This document shows, one piece after another, positions 25,836 to 36,253 of a DNA stretch of 64,000 bases (position 1 is the first letter of the stretch; each line of letters opens with the position of its first letter). A model generated the notes under the pieces. It was not told the DNA's origin and made no database searches. It saw only the letters and a program-made list of their open reading frames with translations. The stretch lies in contig CADBYS010000007.1 of the NCBI GenBank assembly GCA_902798965.1, forward strand, positions 1-64,000. The letters run 5' to 3'. The DNA comes from an uncultured Bacteroidales bacterium. Its GTDB lineage: Bacteria; Bacteroidota; Bacteroidia; Bacteroidales; Paludibacteraceae. A program made the position numbers and the translations under genes.

Positions 25836-27089
25836 ATGCGAATTAAACCGTTTAGGGGGATACGTCCTCCACGAGAGTTGGCGAAGCAAGTAAGCAGTCG
25901 CCCGTACGATGTGTTGGATTCCGACGAGGCAAGACAGGAAGCCGAAGGTAATCCGATGTCGCTGTATCATATCATCAAGCCGGAGATCAACTTCGAGCCG
26001 GGCACAAGCGAGCATGACCCGCGGGTATATAAGAGTGCCGTGGAGCATTTCCATATGTTCCGCGAGAAAGGTTGGCTCAAGCAAGACGAGCAAGAGAAGT
26101 ACTACGTATACGCCCAAACGATGGAAGGGCGTACTCAGTACGGCTTGGTAGTGGCTGCCTGGGTGGAAGATTACATGAAGGGGCGCATCAAGAAGCACGA
26201 GTTGACCCGCAAGGACAAGGAGGAAGACCGGATGAAACATGTGCGCGTGAACAACGCGAACATCGAGCCGGTGTTCTTTGCCTACCCGCATCGTGACGAT
26301 CTGGATGCCATCGTGGCACGCGTAACCGGCGGCGAACCGGAGTACGACTTTGTGAGTGATGGTGACGGATTCCGCCACACGTTCTGGGTGATAGACGACG
26401 CCGCCACGATAGAGGCCATCACACGTATTGTGGGTGAGATACCAGCGATGTACATAGCTGACGGCCACCACCGTTCGGCGGCTGCAGCCCTGGTGGGCAA
26501 CGAGAAGCGTCAGAATGCCGAGCGCGAAGGGATGAAAGTGACCGGCGATGAGGAGTTCAACTTCTTCCTGGCAGTGTGCTTCCCTGACAATCAACTGCAC
26601 GTGATGGACTATAACCGCGTAGTCAAAGACCTGAACGGAATGAGTCCTAAAGAGTTTCTTTGCAAACTGAAGGCACACTTCTACATCGAGGATAAAGGCG
26701 CAGAGATCTATCGCCCCGAGGCGCTGCACACCTTCGGATTGTATATGGCAGGACACTGGTACAAACTGACCGCTATGCCGGGCACTTACACCAACGACCC
26801 GATAGGCGTGTTGGATGTAAGCGTATCAAGCAATTATATATTGGATGAGATGCTGGATATCAAAGACCTGAGAACGGACAAACGTATCGACTTCGTAGGC
26901 GGAATACGCGGACTGAAGGAGTTGCAGGACAGAGTGGATAGCGGCGAGATGGCTATGGCTTTGGCACTCTACCCCGTCACCATGCAGCAGATTATCGATA
27001 TCGCCGACAGCGGAAACATTATGCCGCCCAAAACGACGTGGTTTGAGCCGAAACTGAGGAGTGGATTGATTATTCATGAGTTGGTGTAA
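25836..27089 (+). CDS. DUF1015 family protein
   Basis: 417 residues. Starts with the family hallmark IKPFRGIRPP and has SSRPYDVL, NPMSLYHIIKPE and IADGHHRSAAA, all conserved in DUF1015. The family is widespread, cytosolic and uncharacterised, sometimes called HipA-like or SpoIIIC-like without support. In other Bacteroidota it often lies next to serine biosynthesis genes; here it follows bactofilin. Confidence 0.88.
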   Translation: MRIKPFRGIRPPRELAKQVSSRPYDVLDSDEARQEAEGNPMSLYHIIKPEINFEPGTSEHDPRVYKSAVEHFHMFREKGWLKQDEQEKYYVYAQTMEGRTQYGLVVAAWVEDYMKGRIKKHELTRKDKEEDRMKHVRVNNANIEPVFFAYPHRDDLDAIVARVTGGEPEYDFVSDGDGFRHTFWVIDDAATIEAITRIVGEIPAMYIADGHHRSAAAALVGNEKRQNAEREGMKVTGDEEFNFFLAVCFPDNQLHVMDYNRVVKDLNGMSPKEFLCKLKAHFYIEDKGAEIYRPEALHTFGLYMAGHWYKLTAMPGTYTNDPIGVLDVSVSSNYILDEMLDIKDLRTDKRIDFVGGIRGLKELQDRVDSGEMAMALALYPVTMQQIIDIADSGNIMPPKTTWFEPKLRSGLIIHELV

Positions 27090-27090
27090 T

Positions 27091-27125
27091 AGTCGAAAGT
27101 CAAAAGTCGAAAGTCGAAAGACAAA
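27091..27125 (+). repeat. 7-bp tandem repeat array, 5 units
   Basis: Units AGTCGAA, AGTCAAA, AGTCGAA, AGTCGAA, AGACAAA fill the gap between the DUF1015 stop (27089) and the likely GTG start of the PorE-like gene (27133). Confidence 0.88.
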
Positions 27126-27132
27126 ATCAGAG

Positions 27133-29211
27133 GTGAAAAGTAAAAGGTTATATATATCGGTCATAGCTCTTTGCTCCTTGTTCGTTTTGTCAGGTTGCGG
27201 TATAGAGAAGCGCGTTAAGAAGGCGGACAAGAAGTTTGCCATCGGCGAATACTACGATGCCGCACAGATATACAAGCAATGCAACACGCGCATCAACGCC
27301 AAGAAGCAACGCGAACTGAAAGCACACGTGTGCTACAATCAGGGCGAATGCTACCGCATTCTGAACGAGCCGAAGGCCGTAAGTTCTTACGCCTCGGCCA
27401 TCAAGTACAAGTATCAGGACAGCACAGTGTATCTGCATTATGCCGAGGTACTGATGTACCAGGGCAAGTACAAGGATGCAGAGAAAGCGTATCAGACCTA
27501 CCTGGAGTGGCAACCTGACAGTTACCAAGCCAAGGCAGGAGTATATGCGTGTCAGCAAGTAGGCGAGTGGAAGAATATCCCTTCGCGCTACAAGATACAA
27601 TTGTCAAAGGATTTCAACGCCAAGCGTTCGTCGAACTTTGCGCCCCGATACATCGGCAACAACGATGATGCCATCATGTTCACATCGAACAGGCAAGAGC
27701 GATCGAAAGGCAAACAGAAAAAGACGCAACGCGGCAGTCCTGTCACCGGTCAGCAACTCTTCCAACTATACTCGGCACGCAAGAATGCGTCAGGCAAGTG
27801 GGAGGACATAGCCTTAGCAGAAGGCTTGTACGACAGCGGCGCGGAGCAGGAGAAAGCCGAGAACGACAGCACGTCGCAAGGGAAAGCGATGCCGGCAGAG
27901 TTCGGCGTGTGCTGTTTCACGAGTGACGGCAAGACGATGTACTTCACGTACTCCAAACCCGTGAACGGTCAGGATTTGGGCGCAAAGATATATACGTCAA
28001 GCCGCGCGTCGGGTGAGTGGAGCGAGCCACAGGAGGTAGTGCTGTTCAAGGACAGTAGCATAACCGTGGGTCATCCTACTCTCAATCCCGGCGGCGACAC
28101 GCTGTACTTTGTATCGGATGCGCCGGGTGGTTATGGCGGCAAAGATATTTGGTTTGCCGAGAACAACGGCACAGAGTGGTCGGTACCGATTAATATGGGT
28201 GCCCAGATCAACACCTCGGGCGAAGAGCTCTACCCCACGATGCGCGCCAACGGTGTGCTGTATTTCTCTTCGACCGGTCATCCGGGTTATGGCGGTCTGG
28301 ATATATTCAAAGCCGAACGCGACACTACTGCCATCGACAGTTTGTCGGGGATGGGTTGGCAGATATACAATATGGGTGCTCCGTTCAATACGAACGGCGA
28401 TGATTTCGGAATAACGTTTGCCTCGGAGGGCGAGCAAGGTTTCTTCTCGTCGAACCGCGGGCAGAGGAAAGGTATAGACCAGATATACAGTTTCATACTT
28501 CCTGAGATGGAGTTCATTGTAGAGGGAACGGTGATGGACAACAACAACGAACCGATAAGCGAGGCTGCTATTCGTCTGGTAGGAAATAACGGCACGAACA
28601 CCCGTCTGCAAGTGCGCCGCGACGGCACGTACAAGATCAAACTGCAACGCGACGTGAAGTACGTGATGCTTGGCACGGCACGAGGCTATCTGAATCAGAA
28701 ACAGGAACTGAACACCTTGGGACTGAAGGACAGCAAGTCGTACAGTCAGGATTTTGTGCTATCGCCTATCAGCAAGCCTGTAACGATGGATAATATCTTC
28801 TACGAGTTCGGCAAGTGGGACTTGACTCCCGCTTCGGAGACCGGCTTGGCAGCACTTGTGAAGTTGCTCAATGACAACCCGAACATCACCATCGAGCTGT
28901 CGGCACATACTGACTATGTGGGCAACGATGCAGCCAACAAAGAGTTGTCCGCCAAACGTGCGCAGAGCGTTGTAACCTACCTGATCGAGCACGGCATAGA
29001 ACGCGACAGGTTGACACCGGTGGGTTATGGCGAAGAGAAACCCGTAGTGGCGGATGCAGCACTCAATCAGAAGTACCGGTTCATACCTGTGGATCAGGAA
29101 CTGACAGAAGAGTTCATCACGGGATTGACAAGTGAGCAACAAGAGATCTGCAACCAGATCAACCGTCGTACGGAGTTCAAGGTATTACGCACAACGTATA
29201 AACTTTATTAG
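27133..29211 (+). CDS. PorE-like OmpA-family lipoprotein (TPR, propeller, CRD, OmpA)
   Basis: About 692 residues. Lipoprotein signal ALCSLFVLSGCG, then TPR repeats (FAIGEYYDAAQIYKQ, GKYKDAEKAYQTYLEW), a PD40-type beta-propeller (DAIMFTSNRQ, YFVSDAPGGYGGKDIWFAE, LYFSSTGHPGYGGLDIFKAE, GFFSSNRGQRKGIDQIYSF), a carboxypeptidase-regulatory-like fold, and an OmpA peptidoglycan-binding domain (IELSAHTDYVGND, LSAKRAQSVVTYLIEHGI). This exact order is that of PorE, a type IX secretion component linking the outer membrane to the wall. The longer ORF beginning at 27076 would translate the repeats and overlap DUF1015; GTG 27133 is preferred. Confidence 0.85.
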   Translation: MKSKRLYISVIALCSLFVLSGCGIEKRVKKADKKFAIGEYYDAAQIYKQCNTRINAKKQRELKAHVCYNQGECYRILNEPKAVSSYASAIKYKYQDSTVYLHYAEVLMYQGKYKDAEKAYQTYLEWQPDSYQAKAGVYACQQVGEWKNIPSRYKIQLSKDFNAKRSSNFAPRYIGNNDDAIMFTSNRQERSKGKQKKTQRGSPVTGQQLFQLYSARKNASGKWEDIALAEGLYDSGAEQEKAENDSTSQGKAMPAEFGVCCFTSDGKTMYFTYSKPVNGQDLGAKIYTSSRASGEWSEPQEVVLFKDSSITVGHPTLNPGGDTLYFVSDAPGGYGGKDIWFAENNGTEWSVPINMGAQINTSGEELYPTMRANGVLYFSSTGHPGYGGLDIFKAERDTTAIDSLSGMGWQIYNMGAPFNTNGDDFGITFASEGEQGFFSSNRGQRKGIDQIYSFILPEMEFIVEGTVMDNNNEPISEAAIRLVGNNGTNTRLQVRRDGTYKIKLQRDVKYVMLGTARGYLNQKQELNTLGLKDSKSYSQDFVLSPISKPVTMDNIFYEFGKWDLTPASETGLAALVKLLNDNPNITIELSAHTDYVGNDAANKELSAKRAQSVVTYLIEHGIERDRLTPVGYGEEKPVVADAALNQKYRFIPVDQELTEEFITGLTSEQQEICNQINRRTEFKVLRTTYKLY

Positions 29212-29255
29212 ACCGCCTTCGGCTGAAAGACAAAAGACAAAAGACAAAAGACAAT
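29211..29255 (+). repeat. GACCG hairpin plus 7-bp repeats
   Basis: AGACCGCCTTCGGCTGA (GCC-TTCG-GGC-type stem) is followed by AGACAAA three times and AGACAAT. The last unit contains the first two bases of the thyA ATG at 29254. Same compound element as at 32228, 42478 and 62941. Confidence 0.85.
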
Positions 29256-30048
29256 GAAACAATATTTGGATTTATGCCGCAGGGTACTTGAGGAAGGAGT
29301 ACAAAAGACTGATAGAACGGGTACGGGAACAATCAGCGTGTTCGGACATCAGATGCGATTCCATATGGCGGACGGTTTTCCGTTGCTAACCACCAAGAAA
29401 CTGCACCTGAAATCAATCATCTACGAGTTGCTGTGGTTCTTGCAGGGCGATACCAACGTGAAGTATCTGCAAGAGCACGGCGTGCGTATATGGAACGAGT
29501 GGGCTGACGAGAACGGCGACTTAGGGCCGGTATATGGTCATCAGTGGCGCTCATGGCCTGACTACAAAGGCGGGACGATTGATCAGATAAGCAATCTGGT
29601 GGAGATGATCAAGAAGAGTCCGGATTCCCGTCGGCTGATCGTGAGCGCCTGGAACGTGGCGGAGGTGGATACGATGGCTTTGCCGCCTTGTCACACCTTG
29701 TTTCAGTTCTATGTGGCAGACGGGAAGTTGTCGCTGCAACTCTATCAGCGGAGTGCGGATATCTTCCTGGGTGTGCCGTTCAACATCGCGTCATACGCGC
29801 TACTGCTGCAGATGATGGCTCAAGTTACGGGCTTGGAGTGCGGAGATTTTGTGCACACGTTCGGCGATGCGCATATATATATCAACCACCTGGAGCAAGT
29901 GAAACTGCAACTGACGCGCGAGCCGCGGCCGCTGCCTAAGATGCTGATCAATCCTGACGTGAAGTCGATCTTTGACTTCCAATACGAAGATTTCACATTA
30001 ACCGATTATAACCCGCATCCGCATATCGCGGGAGTAGTAGCCGTATGA
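29254..30048 (+). CDS. thyA: thymidylate synthase
   Basis: 264 residues, the length of the folate-dependent ThyA. Visible: [17 protein letters not shown], the catalytic Cys in [13 protein letters not shown] (about 146), the [19 protein letters not shown] block and [14 protein letters not shown] at the C-terminus. It methylates dUMP with methylene-tetrahydrofolate, yielding dihydrofolate that the next gene recycles. The ATG sits on the edge of a heptamer array. Confidence 0.97.
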   Translation: MKQYLDLCRRVLEEGVQKTDRTGTGTISVFGHQMRFHMADGFPLLTTKKLHLKSIIYELLWFLQGDTNVKYLQEHGVRIWNEWADENGDLGPVYGHQWRSWPDYKGGTIDQISNLVEMIKKSPDSRRLIVSAWNVAEVDTMALPPCHTLFQFYVADGKLSLQLYQRSADIFLGVPFNIASYALLLQMMAQVTGLECGDFVHTFGDAHIYINHLEQVKLQLTREPRPLPKMLINPDVKSIFDFQYEDFTLTDYNPHPHIAGVVAV

Positions 30049-30533
30049 TATCCATTATAGTAGCTATAGCAGAGAATTACGCCATTGGTAAGAAGGGCGG
30101 ATTGTTGTGTCACCTGCCGGCAGACCTGCAACATTTCAAGCAAGTGACGCAAGGACACACGGTAATTATGGGGGAGCGCACGTACCTGTCGCTGCCCAAG
30201 CACCCGCTCCCTAACCGGAAGAACATCGTGATAAGCGACAACCCTGCTTTCAACGACGAGCAGGCTGTTGTAGTGCGTTCGATACCCGAGGCGATGGCGC
30301 ACGTAGGCAAAGAGGAAGAGGCATTCATCATTGGCGGCGGAATGGTGTACAGGCAGTTCATGCCAATAGCCGACAAGCTGTATATCACGCATATTCACCA
30401 TAGTTGGGAGGATGCCGATACCTTCTTCCCTGTGATTGAGCCTGACACATGGCAGCAAACAGCCGCTGAACGGCACGAGGCTGACGAAAAGAATCCCTAC
30501 CCCTACACGTACGCGGAATATTTAAGGAAGTGA
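30045..30533 (+). CDS. folA: dihydrofolate reductase
   Basis: 162 residues. Start [31 protein letters not shown] is the DHFR N-terminus (acidic Asp in LPADLQ), followed by [13 protein letters not shown] and [14 protein letters not shown]. It regenerates tetrahydrofolate after ThyA. It overlaps thyA by four bases (ATGA), a coupled pair. Confidence 0.95.
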   Translation: MISIIVAIAENYAIGKKGGLLCHLPADLQHFKQVTQGHTVIMGERTYLSLPKHPLPNRKNIVISDNPAFNDEQAVVVRSIPEAMAHVGKEEEAFIIGGGMVYRQFMPIADKLYITHIHHSWEDADTFFPVIEPDTWQQTAAERHEADEKNPYPYTYAEYLRK

Positions 30534-30563
30534 AAGGTGAAAGGTGAAAGGTGAAAAGTGAAA
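30529..30563 (+). repeat. 7-bp tandem repeat array, 5 units
   Basis: AGTGAAA, GGTGAAA three times, AGTGAAA. The first unit contains the folA TGA stop. Confidence 0.88.
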
Positions 30564-30617
30564 GGAAATTTGGCACGGTTATTGCAACGAGGGGTGTAAA
30601 CAGTAAATTGAAGCGTT

Positions 30618-32228
30618 ATGAAACAGATGAGATTATTTGTAACGATAGCAGCCATTATGATGGCTTGCGGTCTGTATGCTGCGCCATATACGGCACAGAT
30701 AGAGCATGTTACGGTGTTTACGCAAGGCGCAGAGTTACAACAGAAAGTATCTATCCCTCTGCAAGCCGGCAACAATACCGTGGTGATAGAAGGCTTGTCG
30801 CCATATATCAACCAGAAGAGTTTGCAGATCGCCCTGAGCGGAGGTGTGATAGTACAACAATACGCATTTAGCAACGACTATCTGTCGGCAGACAAGCAGA
30901 GGATGAACACAGCCGCGTTGGAGGACAGCCTGAAACTGGCACAGGATGCGTTGGCGGATGCAGAGCGCCGAATAGCGACCATCGCGGAGATGCAGAAACT
31001 ACTGCAAGCGGGTGTGAACAGTACGTTAACTGCCTCTACAGGAGTGACAACCGCGCTGATTGACAAGAATCTGCAGTACTTCCGCACGAACTCCCTGGAG
31101 CTTGCCAAGCAGATGGATGCCACTCGTGGCGAGAAGACTGCGTTGGAGAAACGTATCAAGGCGCTGCAGAAACAGATACAGGAGAACGGCGGTTTGGCAG
31201 TAAACAAGGCAGGTATCGTGACACTGGAGGTTAACTCTCCCAAGAAACAGACAATAAGCGCGTTGCTGACGTACTTCACGCCGCAAGCTTCGTGGTATGC
31301 GACCTACGATCTGAACATCAAAGATCTGAGTTCGCCTATTGCGCTGGTGATGAAAGCGCACGTAGCGCAACACACGGGTATTGACTGGAAGGATGCTCAT
31401 CTGACCTTATCCACCGGCAGTCCTTCGCGCACGAACGAGGCGCCGGAACTATATACCTGGTGGTTGGAACAGCAGGTGATTCGCACGCGCGGTTATGCTG
31501 CAAAGAACGCTTTGTACGGCGTAGCAGCGATGGCTGTGGAAGCGGATGCAGCGCCTCAGGCCGAAGAGGTACTCTACGAAACAGCGGGTGTCGGCAACTA
31601 TGTTTCCGCCAATGAGCAAGCGCTGGCTGTGGAGTACGCTATCAGCCTGCCCTACACCATCGCCGGCAACTGCAAGGAGCAGATGATTGCGCTGCTTGAC
31701 AAGCAGGTACAAGATGTGAACTATGCGTACTATACCGCACCGTGCAAGGACGAAAGCGCCTATCTTGTGGCGTACATCAACAACTGGAGCGCGCTGAGTC
31801 TGCCCGACGGCACAGCGAACATCACCTACAACGGCACGTACTACGGCGAGAGCCGGTTGGCAGCGAACGATGAGTCGGCAAAGGTGCGACTGACCTTGGG
31901 CGATGACAAGCAAGTGAAGATCAAACGCGAGAAAACCGCCTACAACACCAAGACAAGCGGTAATAATAAAATAGTAACGTACGCGTACACGACGCACGTG
32001 CGTAATGATAAGAAGGAAGCTATCACGCTGACCCTGACCGACCAATATCCCGTAAGCAGCGCCAAAGAAATACAGGTGAGCGTGAGCGACAAGAACACGC
32101 AGCCGACCACGGAGAACAAGCAGACAGGCATCGTGACCTACGAACTGACGCTGGCACCCGGAGAAAGCAGAGATATAGTGCTCGGCTACACGGTTAAGTA
32201 TCCGAAAGATTGGAGAATCAATTTGTAA
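30618..32228 (+). CDS. MuiA-family protein (DUF4140/DUF4139), exported
   Basis: 536 residues. Signal peptide (LFVTIAAIMMACGLYA), N-terminal DUF4140 (IEHVTVFTQGAELQQKVSIPL), a coiled-coil (about residues 95-195) and C-terminal DUF4139 with WYATYDLNIKDL, HTGIDWKDAHLTLSTG and a final VLGYTVKYPKDW. Members include 'mucoidy inhibitor A'; the biochemical role is unknown, probably periplasmic or surface. Confidence 0.85.
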   Translation: MKQMRLFVTIAAIMMACGLYAAPYTAQIEHVTVFTQGAELQQKVSIPLQAGNNTVVIEGLSPYINQKSLQIALSGGVIVQQYAFSNDYLSADKQRMNTAALEDSLKLAQDALADAERRIATIAEMQKLLQAGVNSTLTASTGVTTALIDKNLQYFRTNSLELAKQMDATRGEKTALEKRIKALQKQIQENGGLAVNKAGIVTLEVNSPKKQTISALLTYFTPQASWYATYDLNIKDLSSPIALVMKAHVAQHTGIDWKDAHLTLSTGSPSRTNEAPELYTWWLEQQVIRTRGYAAKNALYGVAAMAVEADAAPQAEEVLYETAGVGNYVSANEQALAVEYAISLPYTIAGNCKEQMIALLDKQVQDVNYAYYTAPCKDESAYLVAYINNWSALSLPDGTANITYNGTYYGESRLAANDESAKVRLTLGDDKQVKIKREKTAYNTKTSGNNKIVTYAYTTHVRNDKKEAITLTLTDQYPVSSAKEIQVSVSDKNTQPTTENKQTGIVTYELTLAPGESRDIVLGYTVKYPKDWRINL

Positions 32229-32271
32229 GACCGCTGCGCTCAAAGATAAAAGACAAAAGACAAAAGATTAT
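32228..32271 (+). repeat. GACCG element plus 7-bp repeats
   Basis: AAGACCGCTGCGCTCA is followed by AGATAAA, AGACAAA, AGACAAA and AGATTAT. It begins at the MuiA-family stop codon. Confidence 0.8.
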
Positions 32272-32330
32272 TTGGTATTGACTTTGAGCGAGAGAAATGA
32301 ACGTTATTCAACTAAATACACATCACTACT

Positions 32331-35270
32331 ATGAAACGAACGATTTTGTTAGCAATCCTGCTGAGTAGCACGTTAGGGCTATTCGCGCAGCAGACCGGCA
32401 GCATACAAGGCACGGTGGTTGACAGTCACTCCGGACAGATTCTGGAGATGGTGGCTGCGCAGTTGTTTGTGTACTCGGGTAGCGACTCGACGATGGTAGG
32501 AGGCGCACAGACCGATCAAGAAGGTTACTTCTACTTCATGAAGATCAAGCCCGGCAAGTACAAGATCGTTCTTTCATCCTTAGGATATCACACCCGTATC
32601 ATCCCCGTAGAACTGACACCCGAACAGCTGTTTGTGGAGTTAGGCAAACTGCCGCTAACCGAAGATGTGCAGACGCTGCAAGAGGTGAACGTGAAAGGCA
32701 AAGCGGCAGAGATGACCGTGAAAGGCGATACGATTGAGTACAACACCTCGGCATACAAGATGGAAGAGACGGCTGTGGTGGAAGACTTGCTCAAAAAGAT
32801 GTCGGGTGTGACGGTGGACAAGGAAGGTAATGTGACGGTTAACGGCGAGAATATAAAAGCCGTGCGCGTGGACGGAAAGAAGTTCTTCGGCGACGATGTG
32901 CAGACTGCCACCAAGAATATTCCCGCCGACATGATTGAGAAGATTCAAGTGCTTGACGAGAAGAGCGAGACCTCGAAGATGACAGGTTTTGAGGATGACG
33001 AAACATCGCGTGTGATCAACCTGACGCTCAAGAAAGACAAGAAACAGGGAATGTTCGGCAACTTCAACGGCGGCTTGGGCGCCGACCTGGTGACGGACGA
33101 CGGCAAGTGGTTCAACTACGGTAATCCCGCGTTCGGTTCAACCCCGTGGCAACTGACCAAACACTTCTTCGAGAACGACTTCCGCTATTCTGCCGGAGCG
33201 TTCATGAACATCATGGCGGGGAACAGTCAAACGACCGTCATCGGCAACGCCAATAATACGAACGAGATCAGGATGGGTCGTGGTCGTGGTGGCTGGGGCA
33301 GCCAGAATCAAGGTATAACCTGGGCAGAGAACATAGGCGTGAATACGAGCATCGACGTGAGCGCCAACGTGCCCGGGCTGCTGCTTGGCGGCGACGGACA
33401 GTTTGCGCACGCATCCAACAACACGCGCGCCGACTCCCACAAGGAGAGCTACTCGAGCGGCAACACCTATCTGCAGAAGGATAATTCCAATTCGCTGTCG
33501 AACACGTGGGATGCGAATGTGCGTCTGGAGATGGAGTATGAAGTGGACTCGATGAACAAGGTGCTTGTGCAGCCGCAATTCAGTTATGCCAACACGCGTT
33601 CGGATGCGACGAACACCTACAGCAATGCGCAATTCGGCGAAGGCACGGACACGACGCTCATCAGCGACGGCAAGCAGACAAAGAACAGCCTCAGTGAGGA
33701 TATCAGCGGCAAGATTCAGGTGATATACACCTACTCTTTCCTCAAGCCCGGAAGAAAACTAACGCTGACGGGTAATGCGAACGTGAGCAATACGAAGGGT
33801 CACACCGACACCTACGCTTATGACAACCTCGGCGACAGTATACTCGTCAATCAATATACGAACAGCGGCAACACGGCTGTGGGCTATAGCCTGCGTGCCT
33901 CATATATCGAGCCGCTGAAGAGCAAGGAGCACTTGTTGGAGGTGGCTGTTCTTGCCAGCGGCAACAACCGCCGTTCGCACAAGGATCAGTACGACATAGG
34001 CGCGATAGATACGACCTATAACAACGAGTACAGCAATAACCTCAAGAACGATTTCTACACCGAGCAACTGGAGGTTAACTACCAGTGGAAACATGAGAAG
34101 TTCAACCTGACGGCTGGTATGAAAGGCCTGATGTCACAGACTCACTCGCGGACGTCGTACGGCGGTGTGCTGGTTCGCGATACGCTGCGTAACGTGTTCA
34201 ACTTCGCGCCGAACATCAATTTCCGCTACAAGTTCGGCAAGAAAGAGTTTGCGCGTATCCGCTACAACGGCACGACGCAACAACCGACAATCACGCAAAT
34301 GGAGCCTGTTCGCAACAACTCCGACGCGATGCACGAGACGGTCGGTAACTTAGGGCTTAACCCTGCATTCAAGCACAGCCTGCACATGATGTACTCGAAG
34401 TTCGACCAGGAGAAGTTCTGGAGCCTGATGACCGGATTGCACGGCAATGTGACGAAGGATGCGCTGGTGGGTAACTCGCTGTACGACGAGACCGGAAAGC
34501 AGTACCAACAGACGGTGAACGCTCAGGATGCGCCGTTTGACGTGCGGGCAGACCTGATGTTCAATACGCCGTTTGCGAACAAAATGATGCAGTTCAACAC
34601 CCGTACAGTGGTCAGCTACAACCAGCGTGTGGGATATATATCCTACGGCTATACGGCTGCTCAGATAGCCAAGATGATTGAGACGAACAGCCTTGCGCTG
34701 GGTGATCGCTCGGTAACCGGCAACGTGCAGGTAGGCGAAACGATGACACTGCGTTTCACGCACGAGGTGGTAGATTTGGGTGTGACCGGCTCTGTCAACT
34801 ACAGCTATACGCAAAACAACCTAAGTACCAAGGCGCAGAGCAACGTGCTGAACTGGACGGTGACCGGTGATGTGAAGTTCAACCTGCCCAAGCAATGGAC
34901 GATCAGCGCGGATTGCGGATACACCGCTCGCTACGGCTACGGCTTTGACGACCCCGACGAGATTCTGCTCAATGCTGCGATTGCCAAGAGTTGGTCGAAC
35001 GCTACGCTCAGCCTAAAACTGTATGACCTGCTTAACCAGAAAAAGAACATCGTACAGGTTGTTGGCGAGAACTACGTGCAGTACAAGGAGTACAACACCT
35101 TGCCCACGTACGCCATGCTCACGTTCACATACAAGCTGAACAAGATGGGCAAGCTGAAAGCCAAAGGCTTCGCGGGACATATGCAAGAGATGATGGAGAG
35201 CGGTCAGCAACCCGGTCAACCCGGCAGAGGCGGACAACCACCCATGGGGCCTCCACCTGAGAGACGATAA
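32331..35270 (+). CDS. outer-membrane beta-barrel protein with CarboxypepD-reg domain
   Basis: 979 residues. Signal peptide (LLAILLSSTLGLFA), a carboxypeptidase-regulatory-like domain (GSIQGTVVDSHSGQILEMV, about 24-105), a plug-like segment with EEVNVKGK-type sequence and the VVEDLLKKMSGVTVD and GKKFFGDDVQTATKNIPADMIEKIQVLDEK blocks, then a large barrel. This is the 'outer membrane beta-barrel family protein' group, related to SusC/TonB receptors but lacking a recognisable TonB box. The C-terminus is Pro/Gly/Gln rich (PGQPGRGGQPPMGPPPE), unusual for a barrel end. No SusD-like partner is adjacent. Confidence 0.82.
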   Translation: MKRTILLAILLSSTLGLFAQQTGSIQGTVVDSHSGQILEMVAAQLFVYSGSDSTMVGGAQTDQEGYFYFMKIKPGKYKIVLSSLGYHTRIIPVELTPEQLFVELGKLPLTEDVQTLQEVNVKGKAAEMTVKGDTIEYNTSAYKMEETAVVEDLLKKMSGVTVDKEGNVTVNGENIKAVRVDGKKFFGDDVQTATKNIPADMIEKIQVLDEKSETSKMTGFEDDETSRVINLTLKKDKKQGMFGNFNGGLGADLVTDDGKWFNYGNPAFGSTPWQLTKHFFENDFRYSAGAFMNIMAGNSQTTVIGNANNTNEIRMGRGRGGWGSQNQGITWAENIGVNTSIDVSANVPGLLLGGDGQFAHASNNTRADSHKESYSSGNTYLQKDNSNSLSNTWDANVRLEMEYEVDSMNKVLVQPQFSYANTRSDATNTYSNAQFGEGTDTTLISDGKQTKNSLSEDISGKIQVIYTYSFLKPGRKLTLTGNANVSNTKGHTDTYAYDNLGDSILVNQYTNSGNTAVGYSLRASYIEPLKSKEHLLEVAVLASGNNRRSHKDQYDIGAIDTTYNNEYSNNLKNDFYTEQLEVNYQWKHEKFNLTAGMKGLMSQTHSRTSYGGVLVRDTLRNVFNFAPNINFRYKFGKKEFARIRYNGTTQQPTITQMEPVRNNSDAMHETVGNLGLNPAFKHSLHMMYSKFDQEKFWSLMTGLHGNVTKDALVGNSLYDETGKQYQQTVNAQDAPFDVRADLMFNTPFANKMMQFNTRTVVSYNQRVGYISYGYTAAQIAKMIETNSLALGDRSVTGNVQVGETMTLRFTHEVVDLGVTGSVNYSYTQNNLSTKAQSNVLNWTVTGDVKFNLPKQWTISADCGYTARYGYGFDDPDEILLNAAIAKSWSNATLSLKLYDLLNQKKNIVQVVGENYVQYKEYNTLPTYAMLTFTYKLNKMGKLKAKGFAGHMQEMMESGQQPGQPGRGGQPPMGPPPERR

Positions 35271-35284
35271 ACATTTAACAAACA

Positions 35285-36253
35285 ATGCATAATTTACTAT
35301 ATATAACTTGGAACGTTGATCCTGTGCTGCTGCATTTGGGCAGTCTGGAGATACGGTGGTATGGTTTGCTTTGGGCGATTGGATTGTACTTGTGCTACCT
35401 GATACAAATCAAGTTGTACAAGCACGAGAACTGCCCCGACGAATGGGCAGACAAGATCTTCCTATGGATGGCACTGGGAGTGATCATAGGCGCACGTATC
35501 GGTCACTGCTGGTTCTACGAATGGCACGACGTGACCATCCCCTGGATGGCTAACTACTGCAAGGCGATGAACATCAGCACCGAACCTGTGCAGATCTTCG
35601 GTTGGACGATCAAGTACCGCAATCCGTACATAGAGCACCCGTTCTATCTATTGAAGATCTGGGAAGGCGGCTTGTCGTCGCACGGCGGAGCGATAGGTCT
35701 GTTCATAGCCGCGTGGCTGCTGAACAAGAAGCACTTCTCGAAAGTGCCTAAGTTCCACACCTCGATGATCTGGATTCTTGACAGGTTGTGTATCGGCGTG
35801 GGTGTAACGGCTACGCTTATCCGTTTGGGGAACCTGATGAACAGCGAGATTTACGGCGGTCCGACCGATCTGCCATGGGGATTCATCTTCGTACGTGACG
35901 GTCAGACTGTTCCCTGCCACCCTACGCAGATCTACGAGATGCTCTACTGCATCGTGGCGCTGATTGTCACGAAATGTATGTACCGCTACGGCAAAGCATA
36001 TCGGCGCGAAGGACTGCTGCTCGGCACGTTCCTACTCATCGTGTTCGTCACGCGATTCCTGTTGGAGTTCATCAAGAACGATCAAGAGCTTTTTGAGGCG
36101 GGACATCTGCTGAATATGGGGCAGATACTGAGTATTCCGTTCATTGCCATTGCTGCATGGCTCGTGGTACGAGCCTATAAGCGGCCGATGAATCCTGACA
36201 CAGCTGAGGAGAAGTCAGAAATCAGAAGTCAGAAGTCAGAGAAGAGAAAGTGA
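35285..36253 (+). CDS. lgt: prolipoprotein diacylglyceryl transferase
   Basis: 322 residues with about seven membrane helices. Signature blocks: GGLSSHGGAIG (catalytic His region), RLGNLMNSEIYG and HPTQIYEMLYC. It transfers diacylglycerol to the lipobox Cys of prelipoproteins, needed for the several lipoproteins encoded here. The C-terminal tail (EEKSEIRSQKSEKRK) is encoded by 7-bp repeats and probably is an unstructured cytosolic end. Confidence 0.95.
   Translation: MHNLLYITWNVDPVLLHLGSLEIRWYGLLWAIGLYLCYLIQIKLYKHENCPDEWADKIFLWMALGVIIGARIGHCWFYEWHDVTIPWMANYCKAMNISTEPVQIFGWTIKYRNPYIEHPFYLLKIWEGGLSSHGGAIGLFIAAWLLNKKHFSKVPKFHTSMIWILDRLCIGVGVTATLIRLGNLMNSEIYGGPTDLPWGFIFVRDGQTVPCHPTQIYEMLYCIVALIVTKCMYRYGKAYRREGLLLGTFLLIVFVTRFLLEFIKNDQELFEAGHLLNMGQILSIPFIAIAAWLVVRAYKRPMNPDTAEEKSEIRSQKSEKRK
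36213..36240 (+). repeat. 7-bp tandem repeat array inside lgt 3' end
   Basis: AGTCAGA, AATCAGA, AGTCAGA, AGTCAGA in register, coding for the basic tail of Lgt and lying just before the GTG start of the next gene at 36250. Confidence 0.85.

Noticed and set aside
27076-27132. Upstream ATG extension of the PorE-like gene
   Set aside because: It would translate a repeat array as SRKSKVESRKTK and overlap DUF1015; the GTG at 27133 gives a normal lipoprotein signal.
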